Below are positions 18,333-26,855 of a stretch of 64,000 nt of DNA, in pieces. The stretch's first letter is position 1. Every line of letters begins with the position of its first letter. The translations under genes and the position numbers were made by a program. The notes beneath the pieces were generated by a model, which was given only the letters and a program-made list of their open reading frames with translations, was not told the origin of the DNA and made no database searches. The DNA is from Christensenella sp. UBA5893 (GTDB lineage Bacteria; Bacillota; Clostridia; Christensenellales; UBA1242), in NCBI GenBank assembly GCA_002431905.1, contig DJER01000021.1:46150-110149 (forward strand), in the 5' to 3' direction.

Positions 18333-18640
18333 TTTACTAGAATCCTTTTATATAATCACCACAAACCATTACCTTACTACCATAGATTGGATAGGATTGC
18401 CTTTTATTGAGCATTGCCTTTGCTTTTATAGGCAAGACCCCACATTTAGTAAGAATTTGTGATTTAGATTTCCTGCAAATCTGCAAGATTCACTAGGACT
18501 TGTGATATCACTTTGACCACAATAGAAGTGTTAAAATTTATCTACCCGTTAACTAGTAAAACGGACGTTTAATTTGCAACACCCACTTCTTTATGGTAAC
18601 TAAATAGTCCCAAAAGTGATATGAATCTATGCCTAATGAC
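18333..18640 (-). ncRNA. candidate structured 5' leader of the YgjV-like gene (unassigned)
   Basis: This ~300-base stretch has no gene. Read on the minus strand it contains several hairpins: CCGTT/AACGG, AGATTT-GCAGG-AAATCT and TTGCC/GGCAA, plus the palindrome GTGATATCAC. I could not match it to tmRNA, SRP RNA, RNase P RNA, a T-box or a common riboswitch by motif. It may be a regulatory leader or an independent small RNA. Confidence 0.4.
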
Positions 18641-18646
18641 ATTTAT

Positions 18647-18675
18647 ATTATAATACACAACCCAAAAAATTGCAA
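18647..18675 (-). promoter_or_regulatory. promoter of the YgjV leader transcript
   Basis: On the minus strand TTGCAA (18670-18675) is followed after 17 bases by TATAAT (18647-18652), predicting a start near 18640. Confidence 0.7.
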
Positions 18676-18770
18676 CACCCTTCCACTTTATATTGTATTT
18701 TTTTGCAAAAATATTTACTTTTTTATATAGATAATATATACTTATTTGGAATTTTTTAAGGAAAATTATT

Positions 18771-20645
18771 ATGGAAAATTTGGATGAATTATATAACTTT
18801 GATGCAATAGTTATTGGTGCGGGGCACGCCGGATGCGAAGCCTGCCTTGCTCTTGCAAGAATGGGTAAAAGAACACTTTTGCTCACAATAAACCTTGATG
18901 CAATTGGATTTTTGCCTTGCAACCCAAGTATTGGTGGCACAGCAAAAGGGCATTTGGTTTGCGAAATTGATGCTCTTGGTGGAGAAATGGGTGTCAACAC
19001 TGACAAAAGTTTACTTCAACTTCGTATGCTTAACCTTGGCAAAGGTCCTGCCGTTTATTCGCTTCGTGCACAAGTTGACAAACAACTTTATCACAACAAT
19101 ATGAAGAAAACTTTGGAGAACAACCCAAATGTATACATCAAACAAGCCGAAGCAAAAAATTTGCTTGTTGAAAACAAAAAAGTTATTGGTATTGAAACTG
19201 CACAAGGCGAAATCTACCATGCAAAAACAGTTGTAATGTGCACCGGTGTTTATCTTAAAAGCAAGATAATTATTGGCGAATATTCAAAAGAAAGTGGGCC
19301 AAATGGTTTCTTGCGAGCCGAAAATCTTACACAAAGTTTGATAAATAATGGAATTACAATAAGAAGATTTAAAACCGGAACACCTGCAAGAATGAACGGA
19401 AGAACCATTGATTTTTCAAAATTGACAATTCAAAAAGGCGATGAGAACATACAATCATTTAGCTTTATGACAAAGGAACAACCAAAAAACATTTGTAATT
19501 GTTATTTGACATACACAAATGAAAAAACTCATGACATAATCAGAGCAAATCTTTCACGTGCACCAATGTATAGTGGAATAATAAAAGGCATTGGTCCAAG
19601 GTATTGCCCTAGCATTGAAGATAAAATTGTTAGATTTGCCGACAAAACAAGACATCAAATTTTCCTTGAACCAGAAGGTCTTTATACAAACGAAATTTAC
19701 ATTCAAGGGGTTTCAACTTCCCTTCCCGTTGATGTACAAAAACAAATGTATCGAACAATTGAAGGTCTTGAAAATGCACAAATTATGCGTGATGCATATG
19801 CTATTGAATATGATTTAATTGACAGTCTTGAACTTAAACCAAGTTTGGAATACAAATATATATCTGGACTATTCTTTGCTGGACAAGTTAACGGAACAAG
19901 TGGATATGAAGAAGCTGCCGCACAAGGTCTTATTGCAGGAATAAATGCAAATAACTATCTTGAAAATCGTGAGCCACTTATTCTTGGCAGGGATCAAGCA
20001 TATATTGGTGTGCTTATTGACGATTTGGTAACAAAAGGCACAAACGAGCCATACAGAATGATGACATCTCGTGCTGAATATAGACTTCATTTACGTCAAG
20101 ACAATGCAGATGTTAGACTTACCGAAATTGGAAGAAAGCAAGGTCTTGTGACAGATGAAAGATGGGAAATATTTACAAAAAAACAAGAAGATGTAAAAAA
20201 AATATATGAACTTCTTGAAACAAAATTTAAAGTTGATGAAATAAAAGATTTTTATGAAGAAAATGGCGAGAGTGTTCCAACAACTTCACAAACAATCTAT
20301 AAAATGATTAAAAGAAGCAACATTGACATTTTTAAAGTAAACAACAAATTTCATATTTTTGTCGACTTTGACAGACGAGAACTTGACTATGTCAACACTG
20401 AAGTAAAGTTTGAAGGATACCTTGCCCAAGAAAAAGAAGATATAAGGAAGTTTAAGGAACAAGAAAATTTGCTTATTCCACAAAACATTGAGTACAAAAA
20501 CCTTAAAGGTTTAAGACTTGAAGCAAGACAAAAACTTGACAAAGTTAAACCAATAAGCATTGGGCAAGCATCAAGAATTTCTGGTGTTTCCCCCGCTGAT
20601 ATCACAATTCTTATTATGTGTATAAAAAACAATAAACTTAATTAA
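18771..20645 (+). CDS. mnmG: tRNA uridine-5-carboxymethylaminomethyl modification enzyme MnmG
   Basis: FAD protein that, with MnmE, installs the carboxymethylaminomethyl group at U34 of certain tRNAs. The FAD motif AIVIGAGHAGCEA is at residues ~12-24, CNPSIGGTAKGHL near 50, FKTGTPARMNGRTID near 200 and the second FAD motif FFAGQVNGTSGYEEAAAQGL near 370. The length of 624 residues is typical. The start follows TTAAGGAAAATT. It usually lies next to mnmE and rsmG; here it is 23 kb from mnmE and 16 kb from rsmG. It sits alone between the YgjV leader and a convergent zincin-like gene. Confidence 0.97.
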   Translation: MENLDELYNFDAIVIGAGHAGCEACLALARMGKRTLLLTINLDAIGFLPCNPSIGGTAKGHLVCEIDALGGEMGVNTDKSLLQLRMLNLGKGPAVYSLRAQVDKQLYHNNMKKTLENNPNVYIKQAEAKNLLVENKKVIGIETAQGEIYHAKTVVMCTGVYLKSKIIIGEYSKESGPNGFLRAENLTQSLINNGITIRRFKTGTPARMNGRTIDFSKLTIQKGDENIQSFSFMTKEQPKNICNCYLTYTNEKTHDIIRANLSRAPMYSGIIKGIGPRYCPSIEDKIVRFADKTRHQIFLEPEGLYTNEIYIQGVSTSLPVDVQKQMYRTIEGLENAQIMRDAYAIEYDLIDSLELKPSLEYKYISGLFFAGQVNGTSGYEEAAAQGLIAGINANNYLENREPLILGRDQAYIGVLIDDLVTKGTNEPYRMMTSRAEYRLHLRQDNADVRLTEIGRKQGLVTDERWEIFTKKQEDVKKIYELLETKFKVDEIKDFYEENGESVPTTSQTIYKMIKRSNIDIFKVNNKFHIFVDFDRRELDYVNTEVKFEGYLAQEKEDIRKFKEQENLLIPQNIEYKNLKGLRLEARQKLDKVKPISIGQASRISGVSPADITILIMCIKNNKLN

Positions 20646-20675
20646 AAAAGTTCACTTCATTTTGTGAACTTTTTT
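20644..20675 (+). terminator. bidirectional intrinsic terminator after mnmG
   Basis: AAAAAAGTTCAC and GTGAACTTTTTT form a perfect stem with an 8-base loop. It serves mnmG and the convergent gene whose stop is at 20674. Confidence 0.9.
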
Positions 20676-21804
20676 ATTTTATCTTTTCGCCATCATTTAA
20701 TTTTGAAGTTTGCTTGTTTAATTTTTCTTTTGTAGTTTTACTTTCAACAATTGGTGCATACAACACTGCAAGGTCATTTTTGTCAAATCTTGAAAGATAC
20801 GAGCATATTTCATCAAAATTCGAGCCCCATTTGTTCAAAAGTTTTAATGCAAATGTTATATCTTCTTTTGTTGGGTTCCAAGTAGAATAATTATTAAGCA
20901 TAATGCATGTTGCGGCAAACGTTTCGTTATCCAAATTGCTTACACAAAAATCTAATATTTCTTTCTTCATTTCATCATCGCAGTATATGGAAACCAAGGC
21001 ACACAATTTTAGATCAAGCATCAAAAAAGAAAAGTTTATATGTGAAATCTTCATTTGAATTTCTGCATCTTCAAAAAAATCTGCATATTCTTTTGGGGAT
21101 TTAATTGTTTCTTGATTTTCTCTTAAATATTTTACATCTTGTTTTGCTTTTTCAATAAGACTGTGTGTGGCTGTCTTTACTTTGTTTTTTATTTTTGCAT
21201 TGTCATATTCTTGGCTATACATTGCTTCCCTATATTCTTTTTCTTCAAATTTTATATCTCTTTGGCAAGCATTTCTTAAAATTTTTGCAAGTTTTTGCGG
21301 ATTATGGTTTTTTATATTTTTTTCGAGATATTGATATAAACTCAAGCACATTTCATTAGCAAAGTCGCGTGCATCTTTTTCAGAAAAAGAAGTTAAATAA
21401 AAATTGTAGCACTGGCTTTGAGAAAACACACTATCAAGATAAAATATTGTTTCATCACTAAACAAAAGCGGAATTGTTGGTTCTATTTTTTCGCCAATTT
21501 TTATTTTTGTTCTATTCCCTTGATAAATGTGCCTGCATTCGTGAAAAACTGTTTTTGTTAGGTCATGTATATTCTTCATTTTTAGCAAGTTTTTGTTGAC
21601 AATGATGGTATCCTTATTGTCACTTGCACCAAATTTATTTTCGTCCATTGACTCAAACTTTAAATTAACAGTTTTTATATTCAATATTTTTTTTGCCAAT
21701 GCCAAAATGTTGTATATATATTTTTGCAAGTCGATACAAGAAAATTCTGCCTTGTCAACCTCTTTCAATATGTCTTGATATATATACATTTCTTCCAATC
21801 TCAT
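20674..21804 (-). CDS. predicted zinc metallopeptidase-like protein (HECRH), paralogue of the gene at 37339
   Basis: About 376 residues with the zincin motif HECRH in TKTVFHECRHIYQGNR near residue 100. An upstream beta strand (NKDTIIVNKNLLKM) fits the edge strand of such domains. A conserved SEKDARDFANEM lies about 65 residues later and could carry a further ligand or structural acid. I chose ATG 21802-21804 (MRLEEMYIYQDIL) by alignment with the paralogue at 37339. There is no signal peptide, so it would act in the cytoplasm. The C-terminal half is helical and unrecognised. No known family name can be given with confidence. Confidence 0.65.
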   Translation of the reverse strand: MRLEEMYIYQDILKEVDKAEFSCIDLQKYIYNILALAKKILNIKTVNLKFESMDENKFGASDNKDTIIVNKNLLKMKNIHDLTKTVFHECRHIYQGNRTKIKIGEKIEPTIPLLFSDETIFYLDSVFSQSQCYNFYLTSFSEKDARDFANEMCLSLYQYLEKNIKNHNPQKLAKILRNACQRDIKFEEKEYREAMYSQEYDNAKIKNKVKTATHSLIEKAKQDVKYLRENQETIKSPKEYADFFEDAEIQMKISHINFSFLMLDLKLCALVSIYCDDEMKKEILDFCVSNLDNETFAATCIMLNNYSTWNPTKEDITFALKLLNKWGSNFDEICSYLSRFDKNDLAVLYAPIVESKTTKEKLNKQTSKLNDGEKIK

Positions 21805-21876
21805 ACCTAAACTGCCTTTTTTATAATATAACATACTTACATCTTTATTTCAAGAGTTAATGTTTATTTGACTTAT

Positions 21877-21905
21877 TTGTCAAAGTTGCAAATTTGTGAT
21901 ATAAT
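21877..21905 (+). promoter_or_regulatory. ktrB promoter with very short leader
   Basis: TTGTCA (21877-21882), 17 bases, extended TGA-TATAAT (hexamer 21900-21905). The predicted start is about 7 bases before ATG 21919, and no Shine-Dalgarno sequence fits. Confidence 0.7.
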
Positions 21906-21918
21906 ATACTACGTTATT

Positions 21919-23283
21919 ATGAATACGTATATAAAATCAAAAAAGAAAATAAAATTAGGATATATACAAATATTTGCACTTGGATTTTTGGCGGTAATTC
22001 TTATTGGGACATTGCTACTATGTTTACCGGTTGCCAGCAAATCTGGGCAATGGACCGGATTTTTGGATGCCTTGTTTACATCCACAAGTGCCACATGTGT
22101 AACCGGTCTTGTTGTTTTTGACACATTTACACATTTTTCATTATTTGGGCAAATTGTAATTTTGTTACTTATTCAAATTGGTGGTCTTGGATTTATGACT
22201 TTTATTGCAGTTATTTCCATTATATTGGGCAAAAAAGTTTCGTTTTACCGAAGAAAATCTCTTATGCAAGCAACCGGAGCAATTAACCTTAATGAAGCAG
22301 TTGGATTATTATTTTTAATTTTTAAAATAACAATTGCAATTGAACTTATTGGGACAGCATTGCTTTCTATAAGGTTTATACCTATGTTTGGATTTTGGGA
22401 AGGTTTATACTATTCCATATTCCACTCGATATCTGCTTTTTGCAATGCAGGGTTTGACCTTATGGGAAGGTTTGGCGAATATACTTCAATGACAACCTTT
22501 GCCACAGACAAACTTGTTTTAATTACCATTATGCTACTCATTATTTGTGGTGGTCTTGGATTTATTGTTTGGCGTGATATTGCAAAAAACAAATTTAAGT
22601 TTAAAAATTATAGTCTTCACAGTAAAATTGTTTTGATTACTTCGCTTGTTTTAATTTTGCTTGGTGCAATTGTAACATTTGCATGTGATTATTCTGGCGA
22701 ACTTGCAAGATTTAGTTTTGGTGACAAAATTTTGAACTCATTTTTCCAATCTGTCACTTGCAGAACCGCTGGATTTAACTCAATTGCGCAAAACTCATTA
22801 AGTGGTGCAACAATTATGGTTTCCTTGTTTTTAATGTTTGTTGGGGGAAGTCCATCAAGTACCGCTGGTGGTGTTAAAACAACAACCTTTGCTGTAATGA
22901 TACTAAACTCATTTTCGATGGCAAGAAAAAACAAAAGCGTTGAAACAAAACGTAGGCGATTTAGTGATACTTTAATAAAACAGTCCAGTGCAATTTTAAA
23001 CACCTATTTAGTTATGATAATAGTTGCAATGATAATAATTATGCCAACAGTTGAAGGAATGGGGATTCCATTTGTCGAATGTCTTTATGAAGTTGTTTCA
23101 GCAGTTGGAACTGTTGGAATCGCGATGGGTACAACGGCAGGATTTTCTGTTATTGGAAAAATTGTACTTATTATTTTGATGTTTATGGGAAGGATTGGCG
23201 GATTTTCGATGTTTATGATGTTAAACGAAAAATATGTTGAGCCACCAATAACAAAACCTAATGCAGATATTTTAATTGGTTAA
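21919..23283 (+). CDS. ktrB: potassium uptake channel subunit KtrB/TrkH family
   Basis: Membrane K+ (and Na+-coupled) translocation subunit. The four pore loops with their selectivity-filter glycines are visible: SATCVTGL, SAFCNAGF, CRTAGFNS and SAVGTVGI. About 455 residues with eight membrane helices and four half-loops, typical of KtrB. I chose ATG 21919-21921 (MNTYIKSKKKIKLGY) because the -10 hexamer lies just upstream of it, inside the longer open frame. It is followed after 12 bases by the regulatory subunit ktrA, with AAAGGAG in between. The SPSSTAGGVKT segment is the conserved fourth-repeat loop. Confidence 0.93.
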   Translation: MNTYIKSKKKIKLGYIQIFALGFLAVILIGTLLLCLPVASKSGQWTGFLDALFTSTSATCVTGLVVFDTFTHFSLFGQIVILLLIQIGGLGFMTFIAVISIILGKKVSFYRRKSLMQATGAINLNEAVGLLFLIFKITIAIELIGTALLSIRFIPMFGFWEGLYYSIFHSISAFCNAGFDLMGRFGEYTSMTTFATDKLVLITIMLLIICGGLGFIVWRDIAKNKFKFKNYSLHSKIVLITSLVLILLGAIVTFACDYSGELARFSFGDKILNSFFQSVTCRTAGFNSIAQNSLSGATIMVSLFLMFVGGSPSSTAGGVKTTTFAVMILNSFSMARKNKSVETKRRRFSDTLIKQSSAILNTYLVMIIVAMIIIMPTVEGMGIPFVECLYEVVSAVGTVGIAMGTTAGFSVIGKIVLIILMFMGRIGGFSMFMMLNEKYVEPPITKPNADILIG

Positions 23284-23295
23284 AAGGAGAATTTT

Positions 23296-23940
23296 ATGAA
23301 ATCAATTTTAGTTATAGGAATGGGAAAATTTGGAAGACACTTGTCAAAACTCTTGCTTGAGCTTGGCAATGAAGTTATGATAGTTGATAGTGACGAAGAC
23401 AAGGTTAATCAATACTCATATTTGTTCCAAGATGCGAAAGTTGGAGATTGCACAAATGAACTTGTGCTAAAATCTTTGGGTGTCGAAAACTTTGATATGT
23501 GTATTGTTGCAATAAGTGACAATTTTGAAAGTTCACTTATTATTACCGAACTTTTGAAAGAACTTGGTGCAAAATATATAGTGTCAAAAGCCAATCAAGA
23601 TATTCAAGCTGAACTTTTGACAAAAATCGGTGCAAATGAAGTTATTTATCCAGAAAGAGATATTGCTGAAAGACTTGCCGTAAAATATAGCACAAAAAAT
23701 GTGTTTGACTATATTGAATTAACCGAAAAGTATGCAATTTATGAATTGCCGGTAACAAAAAAATGGGTTGGCAGGACAATTGGCGAATTGAATATTCGCA
23801 AGAAATATGGTGTTAATATTATCGGTGTAAAAATTGACGATGAATTAACAGTTTCGCCAAGTGCAGACTATGTGTTCCCTGAAGACTGTCACATTATTGT
23901 TGTTGCAAGCCAAGAATGTATCGAAAAACTCAAACAATAG
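23296..23940 (+). CDS. ktrA: potassium uptake regulatory subunit KtrA (RCK domain)
   Basis: Cytosolic gating ring subunit that binds nucleotides and controls KtrB. The RCK-N Rossmann motif GMGKFGRHLSKLL is at residue ~7, with the acidic VDSDED after strand 2. The C-terminal RCK-C/TrkA-C domain (residues ~135-214, VGRTIGELNIRKKYGVNIIGVK) would bind a second ligand, often cyclic di-AMP in Bacillota. The length of 214 residues is typical of a single-RCK KtrA. Same operon as ktrB. Confidence 0.94.
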   Translation: MKSILVIGMGKFGRHLSKLLLELGNEVMIVDSDEDKVNQYSYLFQDAKVGDCTNELVLKSLGVENFDMCIVAISDNFESSLIITELLKELGAKYIVSKANQDIQAELLTKIGANEVIYPERDIAERLAVKYSTKNVFDYIELTEKYAIYELPVTKKWVGRTIGELNIRKKYGVNIIGVKIDDELTVSPSADYVFPEDCHIIVVASQECIEKLKQ

Positions 23941-23993
23941 TTGGTCTTGAATTTTAATTTGTTTTGTGATAACATAATTTTGGGGGTAGAAAA

Positions 23994-24314
23994 ATGAATT
24001 TAACAAAAGAACAAATAAAATACTTTATTGAAAACTATGGTAATGACGATGTTTATTATGCACACCACTATGAAGGTGCTGACAACCAATTTTTGATTGT
24101 TGAATTTTTCCAACATTTGGGAAAAATGGTTTCGCCAGAAAATATTGGACAAGCAATAAAAGATTTGGAGAAATCTAAAGCAATTCCACAAATTATTGTT
24201 TTAACAAAAAATGGTGCAAGAATTCTTAATGACGACACGTGTGACAGAACTCTTGAAAAAAATTATAAAGAATTTTTAAATGATTTAAAAAATGAAAATA
24301 ATTTAGAAAAATAA
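23994..24314 (+). CDS. hypothetical protein, 106 aa
   Basis: A small soluble protein with no signal peptide or membrane segment, not recognised. It reads MNLTKEQIKYFIENYGNDDVYYAHHYEG... and ends in a charged tail. The start is preceded by TTTTGGGGGTAGAAAA, a passable ribosome binding site. It lies 53 bases after ktrA in the same direction and may share its transcript. Its codon use is like that of its neighbours, which supports a real gene. Confidence 0.6.
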   Translation: MNLTKEQIKYFIENYGNDDVYYAHHYEGADNQFLIVEFFQHLGKMVSPENIGQAIKDLEKSKAIPQIIVLTKNGARILNDDTCDRTLEKNYKEFLNDLKNENNLEK

Positions 24315-24334
24315 CAAAAAATACTTAATAATAC

Positions 24335-24372
24335 AAAAAAATACAGAAAAATAAAATTTCTGTATTTTTTTA
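24335..24372. terminator. bidirectional intrinsic terminator
   Basis: AAAATACAGAAA and TTTCTGTATTTTTTT flank a short loop between the convergent genes ending at 24314 and 24370. Confidence 0.8.
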
Positions 24373-26316
24373 TTTTCTTTTATTTATTTTTATTTTTGCA
24401 ATAATTAAGCCACTAATAGGAATAACAACAACACAAACGGCAATTGCAATAAAAATATAAACAAAAATATTATCTTCGTTATTTTGTTGATTATTTTTGT
24501 TATTATCATTCGGCTTATTATTGTCGTCATTTCCAGTGCTTGGCTTGTCGCCATCATCTTTTGCCGGCGGGGTTAATTTATCTATGTTTTTTTCTTCCAA
24601 AATAGTATGGCACACAACACATTCCTTATGAGCCTTTCCTTGCGACGTTGTTGTTGCTTCTATGTCTATTATCCAATCGCTGCTTTGGTGTGGTAGTTTT
24701 TCTATTTGTTGTTGTGGAATAATTATCTCATTACACTCACCACACTTTTGACCTTCACTTAATCCATAACTTGTGCAAGTTGGAGCAACATATGGCAAAA
24801 TCACTATTGTATGGTCATGCTTTGGCAAAATTGTGCTTTGTATTGTTATCTCATTATTTGCGTTTTTATCCGAAAAATATTTACCACACAAACTGCAATA
24901 ATAATATTCTATATTTCCATCACTACGGCAAGTTGGCTCAACGCGTTCTATCTTTTTTAGGTTGTGAGTGTGTTCATTGTCTTTTAATGCATCGCCCGAT
25001 ACCGAAAAAGAAAGCTTATCATCTGTTACACTTTTTACACTAACCTTTAATGCACTTGTTATGTCAAGACTTTCATTTTGAGCGACAGCACAATCATTCA
25101 TTGTGGATGATGTGCCATTGCTAACAACTCTGTACACCCAATTTGTTCCACTGCAATTCAAGTTGTTTGGGAATTTTACCGAATTGTCCATAAGATAACA
25201 CACAAGTCCACTCTTAATATTTTGACCTTCTTTGCAATCAAACTTGTTTTGACCATTCTCAAAATTCCTATATTCAAGATATAATGTTTTGTTAATATCG
25301 GTTAGATTTATTTTGTATCCCAAAATTTGGTTTGTTGGTATTTTTGAACTTATTACGTCAAGAGTATAATCTCCATTTTGGGTTATGTTTATTATTTGGT
25401 TATCATCAAGCCAACCCATAACTTCTCTTTCTTTTATGGACATATATTGTGCAACATTTGTTGTATGTTTGCCCATAACAGACATAAATCCAACAGGGTT
25501 TTGTGTTGACGATTTGTAAAGGTCTTTTAGCCCCAAAATATGCGATGTTTCGTGAACGATTGTCCCTTGTGGCAAATATTTTATTCCATTTTTGTCGACA
25601 TTTACTGCACTATCGCTATTACTACTGAATGTAAGTTGAAGATAGTTCCCACTTGTTATTTTTTTGCCATTTGCAGTTATTTCCACACCATTGTAAAAAT
25701 CTTGATAATTCCACAATGGGTCACTCCAACCCACACTAATATTTTGTGTTGTATTTTTGTATACAATTGTCAAAGCGTCAAAAAGTCCATCATAGTTTTT
25801 GTCAAGTTCACTTAATTCATATTTTACTTTTCCGTCAACGGATGTTGGAACTGCACCATTATTTATTGCATTTGCGATGGCAGTTGTCCAATCAGTTTTC
25901 AAATCATAATTTCTTAAATTCTTTTCCTTTGTTGTTGTGTAGCCGTCTTGGTTGTTATATTTGTCATATTCTGCATAATAGCCCCGAGTATGTTCCAATT
26001 GCAGAGATTTACCATTGTCAAATAAAAACAAATTTTGAACTTTTAGTTTACCATTTGAAACGAAATAATAATAGTCCTTTACTGAATATTCGCAATTTGA
26101 ATATGTGTTATCATACAAATTTTTTACACTAATATCTCTATATACATCATCAATAAATTCTTCTTCGTCACGAAATCTTGCAAAAACAATAAGATTTGTA
26201 AAATTTGGATTTTCTATAACTTCTGCATTGGCACTTAATAAAGAATTGTTGCAAACAAAAGTTGTGCAACACAAAAACATTAGGCATAATAAAATAAGTA
26301 ACTTTAATTTTTTCAC
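24370..26316 (-). CDS. M6-like (immune inhibitor A type) surface metalloprotease with Cys-rich repeats
   Basis: A 648-residue exported protease. An N-terminal signal peptide (LKLLILLCLMFLCCTTFV) is followed by an M6-type catalytic domain whose zinc site is HETSHILGLKD near residue 255, with a Met-turn candidate GFMSVMG shortly after. The C-terminal third carries three repeats with CxxC-like pairs (YYYCSLCGKYF, GQKCGECNEII, HKECVVCHTIL), as in clostridial surface proteins. A Pro/Asp/Asn linker and a final membrane helix with a KINKRK stop-transfer tail complete it. The start is GTG at 26314-26316, six bases after a -10 hexamer, suggesting a leaderless mRNA. Likely attached to the cell surface. 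Confidence 0.82.
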   Translation of the reverse strand: MKKLKLLILLCLMFLCCTTFVCNNSLLSANAEVIENPNFTNLIVFARFRDEEEFIDDVYRDISVKNLYDNTYSNCEYSVKDYYYFVSNGKLKVQNLFLFDNGKSLQLEHTRGYYAEYDKYNNQDGYTTTKEKNLRNYDLKTDWTTAIANAINNGAVPTSVDGKVKYELSELDKNYDGLFDALTIVYKNTTQNISVGWSDPLWNYQDFYNGVEITANGKKITSGNYLQLTFSSNSDSAVNVDKNGIKYLPQGTIVHETSHILGLKDLYKSSTQNPVGFMSVMGKHTTNVAQYMSIKEREVMGWLDDNQIINITQNGDYTLDVISSKIPTNQILGYKINLTDINKTLYLEYRNFENGQNKFDCKEGQNIKSGLVCYLMDNSVKFPNNLNCSGTNWVYRVVSNGTSSTMNDCAVAQNESLDITSALKVSVKSVTDDKLSFSVSGDALKDNEHTHNLKKIERVEPTCRSDGNIEYYYCSLCGKYFSDKNANNEITIQSTILPKHDHTIVILPYVAPTCTSYGLSEGQKCGECNEIIIPQQQIEKLPHQSSDWIIDIEATTTSQGKAHKECVVCHTILEEKNIDKLTPPAKDDGDKPSTGNDDNNKPNDNNKNNQQNNEDNIFVYIFIAIAVCVVVIPISGLIIAKIKINKRK

Positions 26317-26322
26317 GCAAGT

Positions 26323-26351
26323 ATTTTATCTCATTTGTTAAATAATATCAA
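26323..26351 (-). promoter_or_regulatory. leaderless-type promoter of the M6-like protease
   Basis: On the minus strand TTGATA (26346-26351), 17 bases, TAAAAT (26323-26328), then six bases to the GTG start at 26316. Confidence 0.7.
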
Positions 26352-26531
26352 ACTTTTTACGTCACCAAAGTTACCAATTTTAGTTTTATTGTACCATTTT
26401 TGTTTAAATGTGTTATAAATTTATTAAGCAAATTGCAAAATCATATTCTTAATAATTTCATAAATTTACACAAGCATAAAAGGATAGCAAATAATATTTT
26501 GTAGAAAAAATGAAATATTTTAAAAAAGTTG

Positions 26532-26560
26532 TTGACAAAATAGCATTTATACTATATAGT
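26532..26560 (+). promoter_or_regulatory. promoter of the tRNA-Met/tRNA-Glu operon
   Basis: TTGACA (26532-26537), 17 bases, TATAGT (26555-26560), followed by the tRNA genes. Confidence 0.8.
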
Positions 26561-26584
26561 AATAGAGCGTTTTAAATCGTGTTT

Positions 26585-26661
26585 GGCGATGTAGCTCAGT
26601 TGGCTAGAGCGTGCGGTTCATACCCGTAAGGTCAGTGGTTCGAATCTACTCATCGCCACCA
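26585..26661 (+). tRNA. tRNA-Met (CAT), elongator type
   Basis: A 77-base cloverleaf with acceptor arms GGCGATG/CATCGCC, anticodon loop TTCATAC and an encoded CCA end. A paired first base (G1-C72) and similarity to Bacillus elongator tRNA-Met favour elongator Met over initiator. Ile with a lysidine-modified CAT anticodon is the alternative. Confidence 0.93.
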
Positions 26662-26686
26662 ATAATAATTCGCCAAATATATATAT

Positions 26687-26761
26687 GGTCCCATGGTCAA
26701 TCGGTTAAGACATCGCCCTTTCACGGCGGAGTGAGCAGTTCGATTCTGCTTGGGATCACCA
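26687..26761 (+). tRNA. tRNA-Glu (TTC)
   Basis: A 75-base cloverleaf with acceptor arms GGTCCCA/TGGGATC, anticodon loop CTTTCAC and an encoded CCA end. It lies 25 bases after tRNA-Met. Confidence 0.95.
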
Positions 26762-26765
26762 AAAG

Positions 26766-26788
26766 TTCCAACATTTGTTGGAATTTTT
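26766..26788 (+). terminator. terminator of the tRNA operon
   Basis: TTCCAACA and TGTTGGAA form a stem followed by a T run. Confidence 0.85.
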
Positions 26789-26810
26789 TCTTACCTTTTT
26801 ATGGCATAAA

Positions 26811-26838
26811 AAAACATCTACAAATTTGTAGATGTTTT
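26811..26838 (-). terminator. terminator of the surface lipoprotein gene
   Basis: A perfect 28-base palindrome (AAAACATCTACAAA and its complement) with flanking A/T runs, before the minus-strand stop at 26856. Confidence 0.85.
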
Positions 26839-26855
26839 TATCTAATTATTTGTTC

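Noticed and set aside
18569..19006. 145-codon open frame on the minus strand overlapping the start of mnmG
   Set aside because: It lies antisense to the conserved MnmG N-terminus, with Pro/Ser/Ala-rich composition typical of a shadow frame and no ribosome binding site.
26585..26661. Initiator tRNA-fMet
   Set aside because: The first base pair is G-C and the anticodon stem lacks the three G-C pairs of initiators; the sequence resembles elongator tRNA-Met.
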